DNA of 64,000 nt from Zemynaea arenosa (lineage in GTDB: Bacteria; Pseudomonadota; Gammaproteobacteria; Burkholderiales; Burkholderiaceae_D): assembly GCF_004614185.1 (NCBI RefSeq), contig NZ_SPVF01000218.1:1-64000 (forward strand), written 5' to 3'. A program made the position numbers and the translations under genes. The first letter of the stretch is position 1, and every line of letters begins with the position of its first letter. Of this stretch, positions 11,246 through 19,713 are shown piece after piece. The notes under the pieces are model-generated. The model worked only from the letters and a program-made list of their open reading frames with translations, ran no database searches and was not told the origin of the DNA.

Positions 11246-12640
11246 GTGTACTCACAACATCAGATCGATCCGGTCGTCAGTTTTCGGAACACGCAGGGCG
11301 AGGCCGTGCGCGGCACGATCGTCAACCTCCAGCGCACCTCGCTGGTCATGGAAATCTACAACCCCTACTCGATCGTCCAGGTCAGCGAAGTCCTGAACGA
11401 GCTGACCGTGCGCATGGGCGCGCGGCCGGCCTACGTCGGCAAGGCGGTCGTGATCAGCATGGTCAATACAGGGCTCACCGCAATCGTCTCGGTGACGCTG
11501 ATCGACCAGTGGCGCGAGCTGGTCGAACTGCCGCTGGCGCCGGGCTCCGTGGGCAGCGAAGCGCGCACCTTCGTGAGCGGCTGGAGTGAGCGCTTCCGCA
11601 TCCGCCGCGAATACCAGCTGCTGGTGAACGAGGCGCGCGCCTTCCTGGCCGACGTCTCGCGCTGGGTGGAGCAGGTGGACCTGTCGGACGCGCTGCCCAA
11701 AGCGGACGGGCGCCTGCGTTCGGACGTGTTCTACGAACTGGCCACGCCGCTGATGCAGAAGGCGCAGCACTACTTCGGCGCGCTGGAAGGCGAATGCGCG
11801 CACGTGGAGGACGAACTCGATTCGGCCCACCGCGCCTTCGCCCAGGCCGCGCTGCACCCGCTGATCATGCGCGCGCCCTTCGTGTTCCGCACCTTCACCA
11901 AGCCGCTCGGCTACGCGGGCGACTACCAGATGGTGAACCAGATGATCGACGACCCGCGCCAGGGGCCGACCACCTACTTCCAGATCGTGAATACGGCCTT
12001 CCTGCAGGCCGCCGCGGCGCAGGCGCACCGCAACCGCATCGACATCCTGGTCTCCTTCCTGAAGCGCCAGGCGGACCTCGCGCGCCAGCAGGGCCGCCCG
12101 TTCCGGGTACTGAACGTGGGCTGCGGGCCGGCGCTCGAGATCCAGCGCTTCATCCGCGACTACCCGGACCCGCAGTTCCTGTCCTTCGAGCTGGTGGACT
12201 TTTCGGAAGAGACGCTGGAGTACACCCGCCAGACCCTGACCGGCATCGCCGCCCGCCAGGGCAAGGAAGTGCACCTCAAGTTCACCCACGACTCGGTGCA
12301 CAACCTGCTCAAGCGCCGCACCGGCACCGAAAGCGGCCCGCGCGACTTCGACGCGGCCTACTGCGCCGGCCTGTTCGACTATTTGAGCGACAAGGTGTGC
12401 AGCCGCCTGACCGAGCATTTCGCCAGCCGAACCCGCGCCGGAGGCACGGTGCTGGTCACGAATGTCCATGCGCGCAACCCGGAGCGCCTGTTCGTGATGG
12501 GCCACCTACTGGAGTGGTACCTGATCTACCGCGACGAGCAAGGGCTGGAACAGGTGCTGCCCAAGGAGTCCGCGGCCCGCCGCGTCTACGTGGACGACAC
12601 CGGCGTGAATGTGTTTGCTGAAGCGACGGTGGCAGCATGA
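11246..12640 (+). CDS. phcB: PhcB-like SAM methyltransferase (3-hydroxy fatty acid methyl ester autoinducer synthase)
   Basis: The C-terminal half is a class I SAM-dependent methyltransferase; motif I is RVLNVGCGPALEI (Gly-rich loop near residue 288), followed by SFELVDFSEETLEY, FDAAYCAGLFDYLSD and VLVTNVHARNPERLF. The N-terminal 100 or so residues form a separate beta-rich region resembling a degenerate PilZ domain. In Ralstonia, PhcB methylates a 3-hydroxy fatty acid to the volatile signal 3-OH PAME or 3-OH MAME. I chose GTG 11246 (464 residues, AAGGGG about ten bases upstream); a TTG at 11192 would add 18 residues. It overlaps the next gene as ATGA. The assignment rests on remembered family features and on gene order. 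Confidence 0.82.
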   Translation: MYSQHQIDPVVSFRNTQGEAVRGTIVNLQRTSLVMEIYNPYSIVQVSEVLNELTVRMGARPAYVGKAVVISMVNTGLTAIVSVTLIDQWRELVELPLAPGSVGSEARTFVSGWSERFRIRREYQLLVNEARAFLADVSRWVEQVDLSDALPKADGRLRSDVFYELATPLMQKAQHYFGALEGECAHVEDELDSAHRAFAQAALHPLIMRAPFVFRTFTKPLGYAGDYQMVNQMIDDPRQGPTTYFQIVNTAFLQAAAAQAHRNRIDILVSFLKRQADLARQQGRPFRVLNVGCGPALEIQRFIRDYPDPQFLSFELVDFSEETLEYTRQTLTGIAARQGKEVHLKFTHDSVHNLLKRRTGTESGPRDFDAAYCAGLFDYLSDKVCSRLTEHFASRTRAGGTVLVTNVHARNPERLFVMGHLLEWYLIYRDEQGLEQVLPKESAARRVYVDDTGVNVFAEATVAA

Positions 12641-13968
12641 CCGCGCGCGCGCTGCAGGCAGGCTACGAGGCGGAGATCGCCGAGCATCGCCTGGCCTTCA
12701 GCCGCGGCTGCGCCATCACGGCCATCGTCCTGATCCTGGCCGGCTGCCTGCTCGACTATGCACTCTACCCGTCCATGCAAAGCCTGTTCGGCATGGCGCG
12801 GCTGTTCTTCTCGGGCCTGATTTTGGCCATCATCCTGGTCATGCGCACGCCCTGGGGCGAGGCGCATGCGCGCGAGCTGACCTTCATCTGGCTGATGCTG
12901 CCGCAGGTGATGATCACCTGGATGATCGCGCGCACCGAGGGCGCCTCCTCGCTGTACTACGGCGGCCTGCACCTGGCGATCTTCGCCTCCGGCCTGGCGC
13001 TGCCCTTCACGGTGCTCGAGAACGCAGGCTTCGGCATCCTCACCTACACCGCCTACACCATCGCCTGCGTGGCGCATCCGGACGGGGTGCAACTGCGCGG
13101 GGCCTTCATGGTCAACTCGCTGTTTCTTCTGATGTCGACCACCATCGCCGCGGTCTGCACCTACTTCAACGAGCGCACCCGCTTCACGACCTTCAGGCTG
13201 AAGGAGGAGGTCGCGGCCAGCAACCAACAGCTGGAGCGCACCAACCGCGAACTCACCGAGATCAAGGGCCAGATGCTCCAGCAGGAGAAGATGGCCGCCC
13301 TCGGCACCCTGGCGGCGGGCCTGCTGCACGAGGTGAACAACCCGGTCAACTACAGCATGATGGCGATCGACATCGCCTTGGAGGAGCCGGCCGCGCAGGA
13401 CAACGGCTCGCTGCGCGAATGCTTGCAGGACGCGCGCGGCGGCATGCAGCGCGTGCACCACATCGTCTCCGACCTCAAGACTTTCGCCTACCGCAAGAGC
13501 GGCACGGAGCTCACCACTTCGCACTTCCTGTTCGAAACCGCGCTCGATTCGGCGCTGCGGCTGGTGAGCCACGAAACGCGCGGCATGCGCATCAGCCGGG
13601 TGCTGCCGGAGGACACTTTGGTGCGGGGCGACGAAGCCGCGATCATCGGAGTCCTGATCAACCTCCTGAGCAATGCGGCCCACGCGGGCCGGGGCAGCGG
13701 CAGGACCGACCTGGCGATCGACATCGAAGCGCATTGGGAGCACGAGCGCCTGCGGGTGTCGGTGCGCGACAACGGGCCCGGCATCGCCCGCGAAAACCTG
13801 ACCCGCGTGTTCGAGCCCTTCTTCACCACCCGCGAGGTGGGCAAGGGGCTCGGCCTGGGCCTGGCCATCAGCTACAGCGTGATCGAACGCCATGGCGGCG
13901 TTCTCACCGCCGACAGCGTCCTCGGAGAATGGACGCGCTTCCAGTTCGACCTCCCACGTGGAACTTGA
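12637..13968 (+). CDS. phcS: PhcS-like membrane sensor histidine kinase
   Basis: The 443-residue protein starts with an integral membrane sensor region of about five or six helices (residues about 24-175, for example AITAIVLILAGCLLDYAL, LFFSGLILAIILVM and SLFLLMSTTIAAVCTYF). A coiled coil (EEVAASNQQLERTNRELTE) follows, then the DHp domain with His231 in GLLHEVNNPVNYS and an HATPase domain with NLLSNAAHAG, VRDNGPGIA, FEPFFTT and GKGLGLGLAIS. It would detect the methyl ester made by the upstream gene and signal to the next two proteins. Its ATG overlaps the phcB-like stop by four bases. Confidence 0.85.
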   Translation: MTARALQAGYEAEIAEHRLAFSRGCAITAIVLILAGCLLDYALYPSMQSLFGMARLFFSGLILAIILVMRTPWGEAHARELTFIWLMLPQVMITWMIARTEGASSLYYGGLHLAIFASGLALPFTVLENAGFGILTYTAYTIACVAHPDGVQLRGAFMVNSLFLLMSTTIAAVCTYFNERTRFTTFRLKEEVAASNQQLERTNRELTEIKGQMLQQEKMAALGTLAAGLLHEVNNPVNYSMMAIDIALEEPAAQDNGSLRECLQDARGGMQRVHHIVSDLKTFAYRKSGTELTTSHFLFETALDSALRLVSHETRGMRISRVLPEDTLVRGDEAAIIGVLINLLSNAAHAGRGSGRTDLAIDIEAHWEHERLRVSVRDNGPGIARENLTRVFEPFFTTREVGKGLGLGLAISYSVIERHGGVLTADSVLGEWTRFQFDLPRGT

Positions 13969-13989
13969 GACGGAAAAACAGGACATGCC

Positions 13990-15093
13990 ATGGTGACTGA
14001 CAGCGCCCCGCCCACAGTGCTGTATGTGGACGATGAAGAGATGGCCCGCAAATACTTCGCCCGCTCCGCCGGCGAAGCCTTTCACGTGCTCACCGCCGCC
14101 AGTGTGGCGGACGCGGCGGAGCTGCTCGCGGACCCCGAGCATGAAATCCGCGTGGTGGTGTGCGACTACCGCATGCCGGGCGCGAATGGCACCGAACTGC
14201 TGCGGCGGATCTCGCTGAGCCATCCGCACATCGTGCGCATCGTGCTCACGGCGTATGCGGACAAGGACATGCTGATCGAGGCCGTGAACAGCGGCGAGGT
14301 ATGGCGCATCCTGGAAAAGCCGCTCGACCAGCCTACCCTGCGCAGGACCCTGCAACTGGCCGCCCAGCGCGCGCGGGCCCGCATGGCACGGCGCGAGAGC
14401 TTCATCGCGATCGAGGAGACGCTGGCGTTCCTGGCGCACGAACTCACTACGCCGCTGGCCACCATCTCCAACTTCGCGCGCGGGTTGCGCCGCCGCGCCG
14501 ACAGTGGCGGCATGCCGCCCGGGGAGCTGGCCAATGTAGCGACGACCATGCACGACAACGCGCGCTACAGCATGGGCGTGCTGTCCAGCTTCGTCGACTC
14601 GGTGCGACGCGCCAAGTCGGCGCCGCCGGGGCGCAGTGGCGAGCACACTACCACCGGCGCCAACCTGGTGCATGCGCTGGTCGATGCCTATCCGCTCACC
14701 CCAGGCCAGCGAGCCGGGATCTCGGTCGAGGTGCGCGGCGACTTTCCGGTCACCGCCCTGCCCCACTGCGTCAGCCTGGTGCTGTCCTCATTGCTGGGAA
14801 ACGCCCTGCGTGCGCTGGCCGATCAGCCCAACCCGCAGCTGCGCTTCATCGTCGACGCCCAGCCGGAGCCCTCCATCGTCATCAGCGACAACGGCCCGGG
14901 CATCCCGGCCGAGGTCATGGAACGCCTGCTGATCGATCCCGTCAGCGCGCATGCCGATAAAGGCGGCACAGGCTGGGGCATGATCTTCTGTAACCGCGTC
15001 ATGCAATCGTTCGGGGGCCGCATCTGCGTGCACTCGGAACAGGGCCGATCCACCACGATCGCACTTCACTTTCCCGTACTCGAAAAGGACTAA
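13990..15093 (+). CDS. phcR: PhcR-like hybrid: receiver domain followed by a histidine kinase domain
   Basis: The 367-residue protein has an N-terminal receiver domain (VLYVDDEE; phospho-acceptor Asp59 in VVVCDYRMPG; Lys in LEKPLDQP) and, unusually for a response regulator, a C-terminal kinase module: His150 in FLAHELTTPLATISNF, then SSLLGNALRALAD, ISDNGPGIP and GGTGWGMIFCNRVM. This receiver-then-kinase order is the hallmark of PhcR in Ralstonia, where it helps convert the extracellular signal into control of the LysR regulator PhcA. It is soluble. It starts 21 bases after the phcS-like gene. No phcA candidate is in the window. Confidence 0.84.
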   Translation: MVTDSAPPTVLYVDDEEMARKYFARSAGEAFHVLTAASVADAAELLADPEHEIRVVVCDYRMPGANGTELLRRISLSHPHIVRIVLTAYADKDMLIEAVNSGEVWRILEKPLDQPTLRRTLQLAAQRARARMARRESFIAIEETLAFLAHELTTPLATISNFARGLRRRADSGGMPPGELANVATTMHDNARYSMGVLSSFVDSVRRAKSAPPGRSGEHTTTGANLVHALVDAYPLTPGQRAGISVEVRGDFPVTALPHCVSLVLSSLLGNALRALADQPNPQLRFIVDAQPEPSIVISDNGPGIPAEVMERLLIDPVSAHADKGGTGWGMIFCNRVMQSFGGRICVHSEQGRSTTIALHFPVLEKD

Positions 15094-15096
15094 GCG

Positions 15097-16083
15097 ATGA
15101 CCGAGGCAACCGTAACCGCTCCCGCGATCCTGTTCGTCGATGACGAAGCGACCGCCATCAAATACTTCGAGCGCGCGATCGGATCGCTGGCGCCCGTCGC
15201 CACCGCCGGCTCGGTCGAGGAAGGCAAGCGTGTGCTGGACCGCCACGCGGACAGCCTGCTGGTGCTGGTGTCCGACCAGCGCATGCCGGGCGCCTACGGC
15301 AACGAGCTGCTGACCTATGCGCGCGAACGCTATCCGGAGGTGGTGCGCATCCTGACCACCGCCTACTCCGAGCTGGAACACACGGTGGAAGCGGTGAACC
15401 AGGGGCAGATCCACCGCTACATCCAGAAGCCGTGGGAGATCAGCTCGCTGCGCATGGAGCTCAAGCAGGCGCTGGACCTGGCGCGCCTGCGGCAGGAGCA
15501 CGCGGCCCTCATGCGCGACAAGCTCACCGTGCGCCAGCGGCAGACGGCGGGCCAGCGCATCGCGGCCTGGTACGCCCTGTGCGCGGGGCTGCTGGAGGAC
15601 GAGCAGCCGGTCCCGGTCGAAGCCTACCTGCGCGGGGCCGAACTGGCGGGCGTGCAGGTGCATGAGGAATCCTGGCTGCTGCTGGACTTTGCGGACCTGG
15701 AGGCGGCGGAGGCGGACCGCAACGCGGGCCTGGTACGGTCCGTGCGCGAGCAGCTGGCGGCGCTGGAGCAGCGCGCGCCGGGTGCCGCGCCCACCGCGAT
15801 CGGCGAGCTGCTGGCGCAAGGGCCGTGCAGTGCGGCGCTGCAGCCGACGGCCGATGGCTGCGTGATCGTGGACCCGCGCCTGCTGGCCGAGCACCTGGAA
15901 GGATCGACGGGACGGCCGGCGTCCGCAGCGCACGCGGGGTGGATCGCGGGCCTGCTGTGGCTCACGCGGCGCGGGGCCACGCTGGAGATGTACAACCGGG
16001 AGAATGTGATCGGCGGGCGCCTGGTACAGGCCCCCGCCGCGACGGATGCGGCGCAGCTGGCCGCGTGGATCGAGAAGTTCTGA
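15097..16083 (+). CDS. phcQ: PhcQ-like response regulator
   Basis: The 328-residue protein has an N-terminal receiver domain (AILFVDDEATAIKYFERA; Asp60 in LVSDQRMPGAYG; Lys in YIQKPWE) with the RpfG/PhcQ-like style of receiver, then a helical linker and a C-terminal region of about 190 residues with no recognised DNA-binding, HD-GYP or GGDEF signature. In Ralstonia PhcQ is part of the same phosphorelay. The gene starts three bases after the phcR-like stop and ends the operon, thirteen bases before the convergent stop of the next gene. Confidence 0.82.
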   Translation: MTEATVTAPAILFVDDEATAIKYFERAIGSLAPVATAGSVEEGKRVLDRHADSLLVLVSDQRMPGAYGNELLTYARERYPEVVRILTTAYSELEHTVEAVNQGQIHRYIQKPWEISSLRMELKQALDLARLRQEHAALMRDKLTVRQRQTAGQRIAAWYALCAGLLEDEQPVPVEAYLRGAELAGVQVHEESWLLLDFADLEAAEADRNAGLVRSVREQLAALEQRAPGAAPTAIGELLAQGPCSAALQPTADGCVIVDPRLLAEHLEGSTGRPASAAHAGWIAGLLWLTRRGATLEMYNRENVIGGRLVQAPAATDAAQLAAWIEKF

Positions 16084-16095
16084 GCGGGACCGGGG

Positions 16096-16848
16096 TCAGA
16101 TGACCTCGTGCCAGCCCGCGCTGGCCGAGTATTCGCCCTTGTACTCGCAGTACATCCCTTCGCGCTCGGCGGCCACGGCGCCGCTCTTGTTGTCCTTCAG
16201 CGTCCAGTGGAACTGCTTGCACGGGAAGCCGCCGACCGGGGCGCTGCCCGTCAGGACGATGTCGCCGCTGAACTTCTTGCCCTTCCAGGTCACGTGCTCG
16301 CCGGTCTTCAGCGCCAGCAGCTTCTCTTCGAATTTCTTGGAGTCGCCCGAGGTCACGTAGTGGTTGGCCCAGGCCTCGTAGTCCTTGCCGCCTTCGCAGT
16401 CGCTGCATGACACGGCGCTGGCGTCGACGAATTTCTGGCGCTGTTCTTTCGCCGCGTCGAACTTGAAATCGGAGAAGGCATAGGCCGGGCAGCTGCTTTC
16501 AGCGGGCCACAGGATCTCCGGCTTGAAATCGGCCGGGCGGGTGCCGACGGACGGCAGCGCAGTGGCGCGGCTCTTCGGGCAGCCCGGGGCGGCTTTTGCC
16601 ACCGGGGCCGGGGCGGCGGCCAGCGGTGCGGCAGGGTCAGCGCCGGCCGGGGCTTCGTTGGAGCCACCCACCTTGCTGGTCACGGAACCGGGGTTGCGGA
16701 TGATGTCACCCACCTTGTCGGCGGCGGCATTCACGGCGGCGTTGCTCATCGCCTGCTTGAACATGTCCATGAACTGCGCGTGCGCGGCAACCGGGGCGAG
16801 CGCGCCGGCGGCCAGGGCGGCGATCAGGGCGCGATGGATCGGCTTCAT
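16096..16848 (-). CDS. Secreted cysteine-containing protein of unknown function
   Basis: The 250-residue protein has a signal peptide (MKPIHRALIAALAAGALAPVAAHAQ), an Ala/Pro-rich linker at about 75-105 (AGADPAAPLAAAPAPVAKAAP) and a C-terminal domain with cysteines in GCPKS, SSCPAYAF, SCSDCEGG, FPCKQF and MYCEYKG. The C-terminal portion (TGEHVTWKGKKFSGDIVLTGSAP) looks like a small beta domain. I do not recognise the family. ATG 16848 has a strong GAGGAGAG site. The gene is convergent with the phc-like operon and probably unrelated to it. Confidence 0.75.
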   Translation of the reverse strand: MKPIHRALIAALAAGALAPVAAHAQFMDMFKQAMSNAAVNAAADKVGDIIRNPGSVTSKVGGSNEAPAGADPAAPLAAAPAPVAKAAPGCPKSRATALPSVGTRPADFKPEILWPAESSCPAYAFSDFKFDAAKEQRQKFVDASAVSCSDCEGGKDYEAWANHYVTSGDSKKFEEKLLALKTGEHVTWKGKKFSGDIVLTGSAPVGGFPCKQFHWTLKDNKSGAVAAEREGMYCEYKGEYSASAGWHEVI

Positions 16849-17018
16849 AACACTCTCCTCTGGGGATTCGTCTGCAAAGGCGACATTATGACAGTCGAGT
16901 CTCGCCAAATTGTCCTAAAAACTTCTTAATCCCCCTCGCGGGAGGGCGAAACTCCGGAGCGATTCGGGTACGATGGAGAGTTACCGTTTTCGCATTGCCA
17001 GTTTTGCATCCGAGCCCT

Positions 17019-17462
17019 ATGCCTGTTATCGACACCGCCCGCCCTGCCGACACCGAACGCCTGTTCGAGATCTGGGAGTCCTCCGTGCGCGCCACGCACC
17101 ACTTCCTCACCGAAGACGACATCGCCCAGCTGGTGCCTTTGGTGCGCGGCGCGCTGGCGGAGTTCACGCCGATCCACGTGCTGCGCGACGGCGAGGGCCA
17201 GCCCTACGCATTCATGGGCGTGCATGAAGGGATGATCGAGATGCTGTTCGTGCACGATGCCTTCCGCGGCCGCGGTGCGGGTGCACAGCTGGTGCGGCAC
17301 GCCATCGCACACCTGGACGCGCGCAAGGTCGACGTCAACGAACAGAACCCGCAGGCGCGCGGCTTCTATGAGCACATGGGCTTTGCCGCCTACGCGCGTT
17401 CGCCGCTCGACGGGGCGGGCCAGCCCTTCCCCATCGTGCACATGGAACTAAAAGCGGGTTAA
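17019..17462 (+). CDS. GNAT N-acetyltransferase, YjaB-like
   Basis: A 147-residue single-domain acetyltransferase that uses acetyl-CoA. The N-terminal [21 protein letters not shown], the acyl-CoA binding stretch [40 protein letters not shown] and the ending PFPIVHMEL match the E. coli YjaB subfamily pattern. I chose ATG 17019; a TTG at 16995 would add eight residues. The substrate is unknown. Its last codons overlap the convergent ruvB gene. Confidence 0.85.
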   Translation: MPVIDTARPADTERLFEIWESSVRATHHFLTEDDIAQLVPLVRGALAEFTPIHVLRDGEGQPYAFMGVHEGMIEMLFVHDAFRGRGAGAQLVRHAIAHLDARKVDVNEQNPQARGFYEHMGFAAYARSPLDGAGQPFPIVHMELKAG

Positions 17463-18517
17463 GGGTTGTCCCACAGGTCGCCCGTGGGATTGATGCGCGG
17501 GGCGGCGAGGCCGAAGTGGCGGTAGGCCAGCGGGGTGGCGATGCGGCCGCGCGGGGTGCGCTGCAGGTAGCCTTGCTGGATCAGGAAGGGTTCGAGCACG
17601 TCCTCGATGGTGTCGGCTTCCTCGCCGATGGCCGCCGCCAGGTTGCCGATGCCGACCGGGCCACCGGAGAACTTGTGCAGCACGGCTTCCAGCAGCTTGC
17701 GGTCCATGAGGTCGAAGCCAACCCGGTCCACGTCCAGCATGGCCAGCGCGCGGTCGGCGATGTCCTTGGTGATGTCGCCGTTGCCCTTCACTTCCGCGTA
17801 GTCGCGCACGCGGCGCAGCAGGCGGTTGGCGATCCGCGGCGTGCCGCGCGAACGGTTGGCGACTTCGCGCGCGCCGTCTTCATGGATCGGGGCATTGAGC
17901 AGCGCCGCGCTGCGCATCACGATGCGTGACAACTCCTCGGCGTTGTAGAACTCCAGCCGCGCCACGATGCCGAAACGGTCGCGCAGCGGGTTGGTCAGCA
18001 TGCCCGCGCGCGTGGTCGCGCCGACCAGCGTGAACGGCTGCAGGTCCAGCTTGACGGAACGCGCCGCCGGGCCCTCGCCGATCATGATGTCGATCTGGTA
18101 GTCCTCCAGCGCCGGGTACAGGATTTCTTCGACCACCGGCGACAGGCGGTGGATCTCGTCGATGAACAGGACGTCGTTCGGTTCGAGATTGGTGAGCAGC
18201 GCCGCGAGGTCGCCCGGGCGCTCCAGCACCGGCCCGGAGGTCTGGCGCAGGTTCACGCCCATTTCGCGCGCAATGATGTGCGCCAGCGTGGTCTTGCCCA
18301 GGCCCGGTGGCCCGAACAGCAGCACGTGATCCAGCGCTTCCTGGCGCTTGCGGGCGGCGGAGATGAAGATCTCCAGCTGGTCGCGGATCTTCTCCTGGCC
18401 GACGTACTCGTCCAGCAGTTTGGGGCGCAGCGCGCGTTCGATCGCCTCTTCGTTCGGCGACGAAGGCGCGGCGCTGACCACGCGCTGTTCGTTGAAGTCG
18501 TCGGTTTGAATGCTCAT
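17459..18517 (-). CDS. ruvB: Holliday junction helicase RuvB
   Basis: The AAA+ motor (352 residues) that drives branch migration with RuvA. Walker A is [16 protein letters not shown], Walker B is FIDEIHRLS, sensor 1 is [10 protein letters not shown] and the arginine-finger region is LRDRFGI. The C-terminal winged helix contains [16 protein letters not shown]. It follows ruvA by three bases at the end of the ruvCAB group. Confidence 0.98.
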   Translation of the reverse strand: MSIQTDDFNEQRVVSAAPSSPNEEAIERALRPKLLDEYVGQEKIRDQLEIFISAARKRQEALDHVLLFGPPGLGKTTLAHIIAREMGVNLRQTSGPVLERPGDLAALLTNLEPNDVLFIDEIHRLSPVVEEILYPALEDYQIDIMIGEGPAARSVKLDLQPFTLVGATTRAGMLTNPLRDRFGIVARLEFYNAEELSRIVMRSAALLNAPIHEDGAREVANRSRGTPRIANRLLRRVRDYAEVKGNGDITKDIADRALAMLDVDRVGFDLMDRKLLEAVLHKFSGGPVGIGNLAAAIGEEADTIEDVLEPFLIQQGYLQRTPRGRIATPLAYRHFGLAAPRINPTGDLWDNP

Positions 18518-18520
18518 GGC

Positions 18521-19099
18521 TTAGCCTTTGGAGAGGGCCTTCAGCGCGAACTTGATGCCGTCGGAGACGGACGACCCGGCCGGCAGGTTCTTGATGGCGG
18601 CCAGCGCCTCCTTGTCCGAGTAGCCCAGCGCGGCCAGCGCGTTGAGGATGTCGGTTTGGGTGTCGTCGCGCGGCGCGCCGCCGACCACGCCGATGTCCGC
18701 GCCCAGTTTACCCTTCAGCTCGAGCAGCAGGCGCTCCGCAGTCTTCTTGCCGATGCCGGGAATCTTGACCAGGCGGCCGGCTTCCTGCAGCGTCACCGCC
18801 TGCGACAGGTCGGCCACGGTCATGCCGGACAGGATGGCCAGCGCGGTGCGCGCGCCGATGCCGCTGATCTTGATGAGCTGCCGGAACAGCGCGCGTTCGG
18901 ACGGCGTGCCGAAGCCGAACAGCAGGTGCGCGTCCTCGCGCACGATCAGGTGCGTGTACAGCACGACTTTTTCGTTCGTGTGAGGCAGGTTGTAGTAGGT
19001 GGACATGGGGACGTCGACTTCGTAGCCGACGCCATTGCAGTCCACCAGCAGCTGCGGGGGCGCTTTTTCGAGCAGGATTCCGGAGAGGCGGCCGATCAT
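18521..19099 (-). CDS. ruvA: Holliday junction DNA-binding protein RuvA
   Basis: The 192-residue protein tetramerises on four-way junctions and loads RuvB. It has the N-terminal OB fold ([20 protein letters not shown]), two helix-hairpin-helix motifs ([16 protein letters not shown] and [17 protein letters not shown]) and a C-terminal domain III ([19 protein letters not shown]) that contacts RuvB. It lies between ruvC and ruvB. Confidence 0.98.
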   Translation of the reverse strand: MIGRLSGILLEKAPPQLLVDCNGVGYEVDVPMSTYYNLPHTNEKVVLYTHLIVREDAHLLFGFGTPSERALFRQLIKISGIGARTALAILSGMTVADLSQAVTLQEAGRLVKIPGIGKKTAERLLLELKGKLGADIGVVGGAPRDDTQTDILNALAALGYSDKEALAAIKNLPAGSSVSDGIKFALKALSKG

Positions 19100-19114
19100 G
19101 GGATCACAGGAGAT

Positions 19115-19654
19115 TTAAACGAGGCGCCCGCGCTTCATGCGCAGGCCTTGCAGCTGGGGCGACACGGTGCCGATCAGCGCCAGCGCATCATGGCTGTTCG
19201 CGTGGCAGATTGCAACCCCGAGGGCGTCCGCCGCATCGGTGCCGGGCAGGCCGGGGAGCAGGAGCAGGCGCGAGACCATGTCCTGCACCTGCGCCTTGGC
19301 CGCCTTGCCGGTGCCGACCACCGCCTGCTTGATCTGGGTGGGCGAGTATTCGGCCACGTGCAGGTCCTGCCCCACCAGCGCGGTAATGGCGGCGCCGCGC
19401 GCCTGGCCGAGCAGCAAGGTCGAATGCGGATTGACGTTGACGAAGACCTTCTCGATCGCCGCGACCGTCGGCTGGTAGGTGCGTACCAGCTCCGTCACGC
19501 CATCGAGGATGATGCGCAGGCGCGGCGGAAGTTCGGTTTCGCCGGCGGTGGTCTTGATGGTGCCGGAAGCGAGGTAGCGCAGCTTGCTGCCCTGCTTTTC
19601 GATGACGCCAAAGCCGGTGGTGCGCAGGCCGGGGTCGATGCCGAGGATGATCAT
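19115..19654 (-). CDS. ruvC: Crossover junction endodeoxyribonuclease RuvC
   Basis: The 179-residue RNase H-fold resolvase cuts Holliday junctions held by RuvAB. The first acidic residue is in [17 protein letters not shown], the second in [23 protein letters not shown], and the last acidic cluster in [15 protein letters not shown]. It heads the ruvCAB group, 59 bases downstream of purH on the same strand, with a hairpin in the gap. Confidence 0.98.
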   Translation of the reverse strand: MIILGIDPGLRTTGFGVIEKQGSKLRYLASGTIKTTAGETELPPRLRIILDGVTELVRTYQPTVAAIEKVFVNVNPHSTLLLGQARGAAITALVGQDLHVAEYSPTQIKQAVVGTGKAAKAQVQDMVSRLLLLPGLPGTDAADALGVAICHANSHDALALIGTVSPQLQGLRMKRGRLV

Positions 19655-19667
19655 GCTTCAGATTCTA

Positions 19668-19695
19668 CGTCGTTCCTGCCTCGGCTGGAACGACG
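19668..19695 (-). terminator. Hairpin between purH and ruvC
   Basis: A nine-base perfect stem CGTCGTTCC/GGAACGACG with a ten-base loop lies in the 59-base gap. No T-run follows on the minus strand, so it may attenuate transcription or shape mRNA decay rather than act as an efficient terminator. Confidence 0.4.
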
Positions 19696-19713
19696 CAGTG
19701 GGTTCAAACAGGA

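Noticed and set aside
11246-16083. JQS/LQS (CqsA-type) autoinducer system
   Set aside because: The synthase gene is a SAM methyltransferase and not a PLP-dependent acyltransferase, so the operon fits the Phc type instead.
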